From positions 1 to 12,542 of the forward strand of contig CAMICF010000072.1 of NCBI GenBank assembly GCA_946222495.1: 12,542 nt of DNA, read 5' to 3'. Position numbers and translations under genes: made by a program. The notes beneath the pieces were generated by a model. The model made no database searches. It saw only the letters and a list, made by a program, of their open reading frames with translations, and had not been told where the DNA came from. Shown here one piece after another: positions 1 to 6,271 of this stretch. Each line of letters starts with the position of its first letter. Position 1 is the first letter of the stretch. The DNA is from an uncultured Janibacter sp. Its GTDB lineage: Bacteria > Actinomycetota > Actinomycetes > Actinomycetales > Dermatophilaceae.

Positions 1-277
1 GGAGGCAATCAGCACGTCGCGTGACCCGCTGATCCACAAGTCTTGACAATACCTCCAGCAGACCCGGAAGCAGGCCAAGGGCGTAGAGACCGAAGGCTGC
101 ATCCAGGCCCGGCTTGGAGATGTGCGCGACCTCCGCGAGCACGGGCAGGAGGGCGGCGAAGTGGTTCGTCGACCACCCCGCGGCCAGCAGGGCAGCGAGC
201 GTGATCCAGATCGATCGACGGCGGCCGGATGGTGGTGTGGCGACAGGGCGCGTCTGCGCGGAGCTGCCCTGCCTCAT
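1..277 (-). pseudogene. MFS transporter, N-terminal fragment, probably interrupted
   Basis: This minus-strand frame is open from an ATG at 277 (a second ATG lies directly upstream at 280) to the window edge. An AGGAGG ribosome binding site lies just upstream at about 283-288; its spacing suits the ATG at 277 better. After a basic N-terminus with RRRSIW there is a hydrophobic helix, then WSTNHFAALLPVLAE and FGLYALGLLPGLL, the pattern of the first two helices of major facilitator drug/metabolite transporters. In such proteins the next residues are normally a GG-x-LSDRxGRR loop. Here the frame instead reads EVLSRLVDQRVTRRADCL, and from about position 55 leftwards the codons (GTA, TTG, TCA, AGA, CTT) are unlike the GC-rich codons before. 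I read this as a transporter gene cut by a junction near position 55, although a divergent loop 2-3 cannot be excluded because the rest of the gene is outside the window. Confidence 0.55.
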
Positions 278-290
278 CATTCCTCCTGGA

Positions 291-310
291 GGCCACGAAC
301 GCCCGTGGCC
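291..310. promoter_or_regulatory. Inverted repeat upstream of the MFS fragment
   Basis: The sequence GGCCACG-AACGCC-CGTGGCC has perfect 7-base arms around a 6-base spacer. It sits just upstream of the ribosome binding site of the minus-strand transporter fragment, in the divergent intergenic region shared with the gene at 458. The position fits an operator for a dimeric repressor or a 5'-leader hairpin. No cognate regulator can be named. Confidence 0.4.
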
Positions 311-422
311 CGAGGCGAGCCTAAGCACGCTCGATCGGGCGCGCAATGCTTGGGGAATCCTCCAAAGGCCACCTCTGAACACTTGACCCACCGCCAGTGA
401 CCGAGGGCGACTACGAGACCAG

Positions 423-449
423 CCTTGAGATGCACACCACATCTCAAGG
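423..449 (+). promoter_or_regulatory. Ten-base inverted repeat covering the RBS of the first operon gene
   Basis: CCTTGAGATG and CATCTCAAGG form perfect 10-base arms around the spacer CACACCA. The right arm includes the first four bases of the ribosome binding site AAGGAGG (446-452), which lies 5 bases before the GTG start at 458. In RNA the stem would hide part of the ribosome binding site; in DNA it is an ideal dimeric operator half-site pair. It heads the whole 458-4179 gene set, so it may control the operon's expression. A TTGACC box at 383-388 could be part of the promoter, but I find no convincing -10 partner. Confidence 0.6.
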
Positions 450-457
450 AGGACCAC

Positions 458-805
458 GTGACCGGATACCACGACCACAGCGACCTGACCTTCCTCTCGA
501 AGGTCAAGGAGGCAGCCCCCGAGGAGTTCGCCGCCTGGGCGAACCTCGACAGCCAGGTCGGCCGCAAGGACGGGGCCATCCCGCACAAGCAGCGTGAGCT
601 CATCGCGGTCGCCTGCGCCCACGTGACCCAGTGCGTCTACTGTCTCGACGTGCACGTCAAGGCCGCAGCGGACGCGGGCGCAACCCGCGAGGAGATCGCC
701 GAGGCCGCCCTCATCGCTGCCGCCCTGCGCGCTGGCGGGGCCGGTGCCCACGCTGCGCTGACGATGAAGCTCTTCGACCAGCACACCGGGGGAGCCGACC
801 AGTGA
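458..805 (+). CDS. Carboxymuconolactone decarboxylase / AhpD-like family protein
   Basis: A 115-residue protein of the AhpD/CMD fold, a small all-helical family including 4-carboxymuconolactone decarboxylases and alkylhydroperoxidase-like disulfide reductases. The redox signature is visible: E47 in KQRELIAVACAH, followed by C59-V-Y-C62 and H66 in CVYCLDVH, the ExxxxxxxxxxxCxxCxxxH arrangement of the peroxidase-like members rather than of true decarboxylases, which usually lack the CxxC pair. It therefore more likely acts as a thiol-dependent peroxidase or reductase than in aromatic ring cleavage; this is inference. The GTG start at 458 is chosen because AAGGAGG at 446-452 is ideally placed; an upstream TTG at 425 would put the start inside the inverted repeat. 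Its stop overlaps the start of the CoA-transferase gene by 4 bases (GTGA), so the two are translationally coupled. It is the first gene of the organic-acid gene set. Confidence 0.88.
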   Translation: MTGYHDHSDLTFLSKVKEAAPEEFAAWANLDSQVGRKDGAIPHKQRELIAVACAHVTQCVYCLDVHVKAAADAGATREEIAEAALIAAALRAGGAGAHAALTMKLFDQHTGGADQ

Positions 806-2022
806 GCGCCGGCGCTGCCGCCCCCTTCGTCGCGGATCTCACCCCGCCGCTGGACGGGGTGCGGGTCCTCGACTTCTCCCGCTATGTCTCGGGGCCGTAC
901 GCCGGGATGCTTCTCGCCGACGCCGGCGCGGAGGTCATCAAGGTTGAGCCCGAGGGCGGGGAGGTCTCCCGCAGCCTGCCGCCGATGATGCAGGACGGCG
1001 AAGGGGCGGACCACAGCACCTACTTCCTCCGCCTCAACCGCGGCAAGAAGTCCGTCGTCCTCGACCCGCGCAGCGCCGAGCAGCGCCCGGCCCTCGAGCG
1101 GCTCATCGCCAGCGCCGACGTGATCATCGAGAACTTCCGTCCCGGGGCCTTCGACGCCTGGGGCCTGGGCTGGGAGGAACTCCAGGCGATCAACCCGCGG
1201 CTGACCTACGCGACGATCACCGGTTTCGGCCACAGCCCGAGCCCGTCGCGCGACTGGCCGGCCTTCAACCTCGTCGCCGAGGCCATGGCCGGAGTCGTCG
1301 GCCGCATGCCGGAGGGGGAGGAGCCCGCGAAGGCGGCGGGCCTCCCCTTCGGCGACTCGATGGCGAGCCTGCACATGGTCAACGGCATCGTCATGTCCCT
1401 GCTGCGCCGGGCCACGACCGGTCGCGGCTCCCGCGTGGACATCGCGATGTACGACTCCATGCTCTCGGCCAACGAGTGGAGCATCGCCTGCCACTCCGGC
1501 GCCGGCATCGAGGTGGAGCTCGGCGCCACCGTCCACCCGTGGTTCGCCCCCTACGGCTTCTTCGAGGCGCGCGACGGGTGGCTGTGCATCTGCGTCGCCA
1601 CCGACGGGGCATGGCAGAAGTTCTGCGAGGTCACCGGTCTCGACGAGCTGGGCCGGGACGAGCGCCTGCGCACCGGTATGGGTCGGGCCGAGCTCTTCCA
1701 CGAGGTCATCCAGCCCCCGATGTCCGCCTGGTTCGCCGCGACACCGGCCAAGGAGGCAGCGACCCTGCTCGCCGACGCCGGCGTGCCCGCCTCGCCCCTG
1801 CAGCGCCCCGCCGACCTCGTCGAGGACGAGCAGGCCCGCACCCGGGACATGCTCGCCGTCCACCCCGTCGGCGCCGGCGGCTCGATCACCCTCGCCGGCA
1901 ACCCCGTGCGCATCGAGCCCCGCACCGCCAGCCACGCCGAGGGCCTCTCGGCCCCGGGCCAGCACACCGACGAGATCCTCGGTGCGCTCTACCCCGAGCC
2001 CGCCGCACAGCGTTCCCGCTGA
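802..2022 (+). CDS. CaiB/BaiF family (class III) CoA-transferase
   Basis: A 406-residue protein of normal length for class III CoA-transferases, which move CoA from an acyl-CoA donor to a carboxylic acid (formyl-CoA:oxalate, carnitine, bile acid and succinyl-CoA enzymes). The N-terminal signature is clear: LDGVRVLDFSRYVSGPYAG and LLADAGAEVIKVEP (about 17-50), then NRGKKSVVLD, ADVIIENFRPGAFDAWGL, and LPFGDSMASLHM carrying the probable catalytic aspartate D185, followed by RRATTGRGSRVDIAMYDSM. The GTG start at 802 lies 7 bases after GGGGGAG and overlaps the upstream stop. An open frame continues upstream to 631, but that part only shadows the preceding gene. A 40-base gap leads to the transporter gene. 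It should activate the substrate imported by that transporter; which acid is not determinable, although the neighbouring crotonase resembles CaiD. Confidence 0.93.
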   Translation: MSAGAAAPFVADLTPPLDGVRVLDFSRYVSGPYAGMLLADAGAEVIKVEPEGGEVSRSLPPMMQDGEGADHSTYFLRLNRGKKSVVLDPRSAEQRPALERLIASADVIIENFRPGAFDAWGLGWEELQAINPRLTYATITGFGHSPSPSRDWPAFNLVAEAMAGVVGRMPEGEEPAKAAGLPFGDSMASLHMVNGIVMSLLRRATTGRGSRVDIAMYDSMLSANEWSIACHSGAGIEVELGATVHPWFAPYGFFEARDGWLCICVATDGAWQKFCEVTGLDELGRDERLRTGMGRAELFHEVIQPPMSAWFAATPAKEAATLLADAGVPASPLQRPADLVEDEQARTRDMLAVHPVGAGGSITLAGNPVRIEPRTASHAEGLSAPGQHTDEILGALYPEPAAQRSR

Positions 2023-2062
2023 CACCGTCCGTCTGACAACGACGTCACCCCCAGGAGCACCC

Positions 2063-3409
2063 ATGGACCACGCCCAAGCGCGCCGCCGCCTCATCGGCGG
2101 CGTCGTCGGCACCTTCGTCGAGTGGTACGACTTCCTCATCTACGGGTTGAGCGCGCCGATCCTCGCGCTGCACTTCTTCCCCGACTCCAACCCCACGGCA
2201 GCCCTGCTCGGCACCTTCGCGATCTACGCCGTCGCCTTCTTCATCCGGCCCCTCGGCGGGATCTTCTTCGGCTACCTCGATGACCGGATGGGCCGCATCT
2301 CGATCCTCGCGGCGACGATCCTCCTCATGGGGGCGGCGACGCTCGCGACCGGCCTGCTGCCGACCTACGCCACGATCGGCATCGCCGCGCCGGTGCTGCT
2401 GCTCGTCTGCCGTCTCGCGCAGGGCTTCTCCGCCGGCGGCGAGACCAGCGGGGGCTTGAGCTACATCCTCGAGTCCGCGCCCGACGACCGCCGCGCCCGC
2501 TGGGTGAGCATCGGGGTCGCGTCCTCCTTCCTTCCTGTCGTCCTCGGTGGCGTCTTCATCCTCGGGCTGCGGACCTTCCTCGGGGAGCAGGCCTACACCG
2601 ACTGGGCCTGGCGCCTTCCCTTCGTCCTCGGTGGCGTCCTGGCCATCATCGGGCTGTGGATCCGCCGCAAGCTCGACGACCCGGAGGAGTTCGTCGAGGC
2701 GGCCGCGGAGAAGCAGGAGTCCGACGAGCCGGTCGCCAAGGCCAAGCCGGTCCTCGGCGTCACCGTCATGGTCATCCTGCTCGTCGCCGTCCAGGCTGTC
2801 GGCGCCTACCTCATCAACGGGTACATGTACACGTACACCGTCGACGTCATCGAGATGGACGAGACGACCGCACTCATGGCCAACTCCCTGGCCGTGCTGC
2901 TCATCGTCCTCATGCTGCCGGTCTTCGGCGCCGTCTGCGACCGCCGTGGCCGCAAGCCGTTGATGATGGCCGGTGCGATCTGGCTCCTCGTGCTCGCCTA
3001 CCCGGCGCTGGCGCTCGTGGGCACCGGCTCCTTCCTCGGGGCGCTCGTCGGGCAGCTGGTCATCGCCTTCGGCGTCGCGGTCTTCGCCTCGGGTGGCTTC
3101 GTCGTCATGCTCGAGCTCTTCCCGACCGCGGTGCGGTTCACCGGCCACGCGATCGCCTACAGCCTCGGCTACGCGATCTTCGGCGGGACCACCCCGCTCA
3201 TCGCCGCCTCGCTCGTGGAGGGCACCGGTTCGGCGATGGCACCGGCGTTCTACGTCATGGCGATCTCCGCGCTCGGCATCGCCGTCGTCCTCAGGACCCC
3301 CGAGACCCGGAACTTCCGGCTCCGTGACGGCGGGACCGGTGAGGACGGTCCGGTGCGGTCCGACGAGACCGCGGCCCCGGCCGTGGCCGTGAAGGAGGCG
3401 ACCTCATGA
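2063..3409 (+). CDS. MHS-family metabolite:proton symporter (MFS)
   Basis: A 448-residue transporter of the metabolite:H+ symporter branch of the major facilitator superfamily (relatives of ProP, ShiA, KgtP and CitA), placed in the cytoplasmic membrane with about 12 helices. The subgroup signature GTFVEWYDFLIYGLSAP is at about residues 14-30, FFIRPLGGIFFGYLDDRMGR is the conserved loop 2-3 motif, RLAQGFSAGGETSGG is the helix 4 motif typical of MHS proteins, and DRRGRKPLMMAG is the second copy of the loop motif. The ATG at 2063 follows AGGAG at 2053-2057 by 5 bases; an earlier in-frame start at 1982 would overlap the CoA-transferase and is unlikely. The stop overlaps the start of the crotonase gene as ATGA. 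MHS substrates are dicarboxylates, ketoacids, aromatic acids or betaines, so this gene probably imports the acid processed by its neighbours. Confidence 0.93.
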   Translation: MDHAQARRRLIGGVVGTFVEWYDFLIYGLSAPILALHFFPDSNPTAALLGTFAIYAVAFFIRPLGGIFFGYLDDRMGRISILAATILLMGAATLATGLLPTYATIGIAAPVLLLVCRLAQGFSAGGETSGGLSYILESAPDDRRARWVSIGVASSFLPVVLGGVFILGLRTFLGEQAYTDWAWRLPFVLGGVLAIIGLWIRRKLDDPEEFVEAAAEKQESDEPVAKAKPVLGVTVMVILLVAVQAVGAYLINGYMYTYTVDVIEMDETTALMANSLAVLLIVLMLPVFGAVCDRRGRKPLMMAGAIWLLVLAYPALALVGTGSFLGALVGQLVIAFGVAVFASGGFVVMLELFPTAVRFTGHAIAYSLGYAIFGGTTPLIAASLVEGTGSAMAPAFYVMAISALGIAVVLRTPETRNFRLRDGGTGEDGPVRSDETAAPAVAVKEATS

Positions 3410-4179
3410 GCGCCCTCGACATCGAGATCACCGACCGCATCGCCTGGGTGACGCTGAACCTTCCCGATGCGCTCAACGCGATCAACGACGAGATGGCCAC
3501 CGAGCTGGTGGAGCGGGTCGTGCCCCTGGGCGAAGGGGGCGACGTGCGGGTCGTCGTCGTGCGCGGCAGCGGCCGGGCCTTCTGCGCCGGCGCCGACGTC
3601 GGTGACGCCTCGGGGGCGGGGGAGACCCCGGCCGCGGAGCTCGTCGCCGGCCACGCCCGGACCCAGCGGGCGCTGGAGGCCTTCGCAGCCATGCCGGTCG
3701 TCAAGGTCGCCCAGGTCCACGGGCACTGCGTCGGAGCCGGATTCGTCCTCGCCTCGATGTGCGAGCTGCGAGTCGCCGCCGATGACGCGCGCTTCTCCAT
3801 CCCGGAGCTGGACTTCGGCATCCCGTTCTCCATGGGCGGGCTGCCGCGTATCGCCCGCTACCTCGGGATGACCCGGACGGCCGACCTCGTCCTCACCGGT
3901 CGCCGGATGGGCGCCGAGGAGGCGAGGGAAGGGGGCTTCGCCACCTCCGTCGTCGAGCGTGCCGGCCTCGACGTCGCCGTCGAGGAAGCCGCGGCGAGGA
4001 TCGCGTCTCGCCCTCCCTTCCTCATCCGGGAGACGGTGAACCGGCTCGAGGAGGCCGGGCGTGAGCTGCTCGACGGGCAGCGGAGCGACCTCAGCTCGCT
4101 CGTGCTCGCGACGATGGACACCGAGTCGCGGGCCGTCATGGATGCGTACGCTGAGAGGATCCTCCATTCCTCTCGGTGA
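3406..4179 (+). CDS. Enoyl-CoA hydratase/isomerase (crotonase) family protein
   Basis: A 257-residue crotonase-fold protein of standard length. The two oxyanion-hole segments are present: GRAFCAGADV, and VHGHCVGAGFVLASMCELRVA (about 104-124). Of the two catalytic glutamates of classical enoyl-CoA hydratase, the second is kept (E134 in FSIPELDFGIP), but the first (in GGGCEL of the rat enzyme) is replaced by V114 in GAGFVL. A hydratase needing both acids is therefore doubtful; isomerase, decarboxylase, dehalogenase or single-glutamate chemistry is possible. The segment LTGRRMGAEEA resembles CaiD, the carnityl-CoA dehydratase. AAGGAGG at 3392-3398 precedes the ATG by 7 bases, and the start overlaps the transporter stop by 4 bases. 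It should act on the CoA ester made by the upstream transferase. Confidence 0.92.
   Translation: MSALDIEITDRIAWVTLNLPDALNAINDEMATELVERVVPLGEGGDVRVVVVRGSGRAFCAGADVGDASGAGETPAAELVAGHARTQRALEAFAAMPVVKVAQVHGHCVGAGFVLASMCELRVAADDARFSIPELDFGIPFSMGGLPRIARYLGMTRTADLVLTGRRMGAEEAREGGFATSVVERAGLDVAVEEAAARIASRPPFLIRETVNRLEEAGRELLDGQRSDLSSLVLATMDTESRAVMDAYAERILHSSR
4151..4176 (+). other. Stem-loop at the 3' end of the crotonase gene
   Basis: GAGAGGA (4153-4159) and TCCTCTC (4168-4174) pair perfectly around an 8-base loop, and flanking C-G and T-G pairs extend the stem to 9. The structure overlaps the last codons and ends at the stop codon. A shorter competing 10-base palindrome, GAGGATCCTC (4155-4164), is nested in it. 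There is no T-run, so it is not a classical terminator. It may dampen read-through into the regulator gene or protect the operon mRNA. Confidence 0.35.
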
Positions 4180-4221
4180 AACGACGGTGACGTGGGTCCT
4201 GCTCCTCGGTCGTCCGCCGCC

Positions 4222-5418
4222 ATGAAGATCGCTGATCGACTGGCGCAGGACGCGCCTCGCCTCGCGCGGGAGATCGCGCGGACGACCGAGGAGCAGGTCC
4301 CCGTCTACCGGCAGTGGCGCGAGCTCGGGCACGGCGACGAGCTCGCGTCCGCCGTCGAGGACGTGCTGACCGAGTTCGCCCAGCTCGTGCGGACCGACGA
4401 GCACGAGCAGGGACCGCGGGTGCTGCACATCGCGGGGGAGCGAGCGCGGCAGGGCCTGCCGGCCAATGCGATCCTCGGGGCCTGGCGGGTCTCCGGGCAC
4501 GAGCTGTGGCTGTGGCTGACCCGGGAGTTCCGGGAGGAGTTCGCCCCCGGCGGCGACGGCATCGAGCTGTGGTCGCGCTACCTCGCCTACGCCGACCACT
4601 ACGTCGAGCAGATCACCGACACCTTCTTCGCCGCCTCCCAGGAGCAGCGCGTCCATGACGCCATGGCCATGCGGGCCAAGGTCGACCGTCTCGTCCGCGG
4701 CACCCCGCCGGACGAGACCGAGCAGACCCTCCGCGACCTCGGGGTGCTCCACCGCGAGCTGACCGTCGTCCTCTGTCGGCTGCCCGACGCCGGCCCGGAC
4801 GCCAGCGCCGAGCTCGTCGCCGACTACAGCCGGCTGCTGCAGCGCCTGCGCCTGGTCACCCGAACCGAGGTGCCGTGGACGATGCTCTCCGGGGCGCTGC
4901 TCGCGCTCGTGCCCGCCCCCGACGGCCGGGACGATGTGGTGACCTCCGCGCTGCCGGCAGGGAGCCCCCTTCGCGTAGGGATCAGTCGCACCCTGCCCGC
5001 CCGCTGCGACCTGTCCGCCGGTCGCGACCAGGCCGAGCGCGCGCTCCATGCCACCACCGAGCTGCACCCGGTGAACGACCTCGGTCGTATGACCCTGCTG
5101 CAGATCGCGGCGATGCAGGCACCGCTGCAGTGGGCGGACCTGCCCGAGTGGGTGCGCCTGGTCCTGTCCGACCCGCGGCACCACGCAGAGTGGGAGGCGA
5201 CCGGCCGGGCGCTCATGGAGCACGGGGGCAGCGTCAGCGCTGCCGCGAAGGCGCTGTCCATGCACACCAACACCGTCTACTACCGGCTCGAGACGATCCG
5301 CTCGGCCACCGGTGTCGACCTGCGCGATGCCCGCGCCCTCGCTGAGCTGGAGATGGCGGTGCTCAGCCGGGACTTCGGGGTGCTGGTCGTGCCGGGCCGA
5401 GCCTCGGCGGATGGGTAG
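4222..5418 (+). CDS. PucR/CdaR-type transcriptional regulator
   Basis: A 398-residue regulator with three parts. Residues about 1-165 resemble the RsbRD N-terminal sensory domain found in actinobacterial PucR proteins (LAREIARTTEEQVPVYRQW, ERARQGLPANAILGAWRVSG). Residues about 175-300 fit the degenerate GGDEF-like middle domain (LTVVLCRLP, SGALLALVPAP, RVGISRTL). The C-terminal helix-turn-helix (HTH_30) is unmistakable: ALMEHGGSVSAAAKALSMHTNTVYYRLETI from about 329 to 359, then GVDLRDARALAELEMAVL. Such proteins activate catabolic or transport operons in response to a metabolite, so it probably controls the genes just upstream. The ATG at 4222 is chosen because the domain begins there; neither it nor the alternative GTG at 4192 has a good ribosome binding site. 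The gap from the crotonase stop is 42 bases, so it may be read as the last operon gene. Confidence 0.9.
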   Translation: MKIADRLAQDAPRLAREIARTTEEQVPVYRQWRELGHGDELASAVEDVLTEFAQLVRTDEHEQGPRVLHIAGERARQGLPANAILGAWRVSGHELWLWLTREFREEFAPGGDGIELWSRYLAYADHYVEQITDTFFAASQEQRVHDAMAMRAKVDRLVRGTPPDETEQTLRDLGVLHRELTVVLCRLPDAGPDASAELVADYSRLLQRLRLVTRTEVPWTMLSGALLALVPAPDGRDDVVTSALPAGSPLRVGISRTLPARCDLSAGRDQAERALHATTELHPVNDLGRMTLLQIAAMQAPLQWADLPEWVRLVLSDPRHHAEWEATGRALMEHGGSVSAAAKALSMHTNTVYYRLETIRSATGVDLRDARALAELEMAVLSRDFGVLVVPGRASADG

Positions 5419-5435
5419 CCCACTCAGGCGGAGGC

Positions 5436-5457
5436 CTGGGCCGACGCTCCGGCCCGG
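5436..5457. terminator. GC-rich hairpin between convergent genes
   Basis: GGGCCG (5438-5443) and CGGCCC (5450-5455) pair around ACGCTC, extended by a T-G and a C-G pair. It lies between the stop of the PucR gene and the convergent stop of the DUF429 gene, the place for a bidirectional terminator. No T-run follows, so this is a weak call based on position and stem. Confidence 0.4.
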
Positions 5458-5494
5458 CTGGCCCTGATCGAGTCGGTTATCGTGCCCAGATCGT

Positions 5495-6226
5495 TCAGGA
5501 CGGAAACGACCTGGAGTGCCCTTGCGGGAGGGCGATCCACCCTTCGGACCGGGCCGCCTCATGGTGCTCATGGGGGATCTCGAGAGCGTCACCGTTGACG
5601 ACGAGGAGTGCCATCACCGCGCAGAGCACGGCGTCGAGGGCGTCGTCCGTGGCGCGGCACAGCTCGGCGTGCTCCCCAAGGTCCAGCCACGGCAGCGATT
5701 CCTGAACGTGTGCCACCAAAGTCGAGCGCGCCGCGGAGTTCTTGGTTTCCTTGTAGCCGCGGTGCGGTAGCCCCCACATCCTCAACATCGCGGCGGGGTA
5801 GACCTCCACCACCGGCCCTGTGCGTCCGGTCCGGTCAACGGTGCCTGCCTCCAGCCCCGAGAGCAGTCGTGCGCAGTGCATGGCCGTGATCCCGATCCGA
5901 TCCGCGGTCACCGCCAGCGGCCGTACTCCGGCGGTCTTCTCGACGAATCTGTCCGTGGCCCGGTGTGTGAGGTTCCTCCGGTCGGCGTCTCCAGGGAGGT
6001 CGCCATGATCACGATGGGCCGACACGAAGTCGACGAAGCCCACGGGCCAGCCAAGAGGGCAGTCGATGCCCGTCTTGTCCGACGTCCGGATGCGGTCACG
6101 GATGCCCTCGGCGGAGTGACCGCCGACCGAGAGGTCCGTAACCGTGGCCTTCCCGCCCTCCGCGTGGAGGACGGCGATGCCTGTCTTCCTGTCCGTTGCG
6201 GACAGGTCGATGCCCACGGTTCGCAT
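5495..6226 (-). CDS. DUF429 family protein (RNase H-like fold)
   Basis: A 243-residue protein (from the ATG at 6226) of the DUF429 family, predicted nucleases or nucleases-like proteins with an RNase H fold and no settled function. Visible motifs are MRTVGIDLSATDRKTGIA at the N-terminus with the first acidic residue D7, TGIDCPLGWPVGFVDFV with a second aspartate, HRATDRFVEK, VVEVYPAAMLRMWGLP, and TDDALDAVLCAVMAL near the C-terminus supplying further aspartates. Starting at 6226 matches the family's usual beginning but has no ribosome binding site; an in-frame ATG at 6265 and a GTG at 6271, the latter directly abutting the stop of the YeiH-like gene, would add 13 or 15 residues. A GAGG-type site at the end of the upstream gene favours 6265. 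Third codon positions look less GC-rich than in its neighbours, compatible with later acquisition. Co-transcription with the upstream gene is likely. Confidence 0.8.
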   Translation of the reverse strand: MRTVGIDLSATDRKTGIAVLHAEGGKATVTDLSVGGHSAEGIRDRIRTSDKTGIDCPLGWPVGFVDFVSAHRDHGDLPGDADRRNLTHRATDRFVEKTAGVRPLAVTADRIGITAMHCARLLSGLEAGTVDRTGRTGPVVEVYPAAMLRMWGLPHRGYKETKNSAARSTLVAHVQESLPWLDLGEHAELCRATDDALDAVLCAVMALLVVNGDALEIPHEHHEAARSEGWIALPQGHSRSFPS

Positions 6227-6271
6227 CGCTTGAGCGTAGTCCCGCAGGCAGGTCGAGTGACGCATTCGCAC

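Noticed and set aside
41..71. TTGACA at 43-48 as a -35 promoter box
   Set aside because: No -10 partner at a proper distance, and the site lies in the suspected junction DNA.
631..801. An upstream extension of the CoA-transferase frame
   Set aside because: It overlaps the CMD-like gene completely and reads as Arg-rich nonsense; GTG 802 has a good ribosome binding site and matches the family start.
637..2139. A 500-codon minus-strand open frame
   Set aside because: It lies opposite the CMD-like and CoA-transferase genes, which have clear family motifs; the antisense translation shows none.
2045..3148. A 367-codon minus-strand open frame opposite the MHS transporter
   Set aside because: Highly acidic low-complexity translation with no domain; a mirror of transporter codons.
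3250..5592. A 780-codon open frame on the minus strand
   Set aside because: It runs opposite the transporter, crotonase and PucR genes, has no recognisable domain and a composition rich in Gly, Arg, His and Asp typical of antisense frames in GC-rich DNA.
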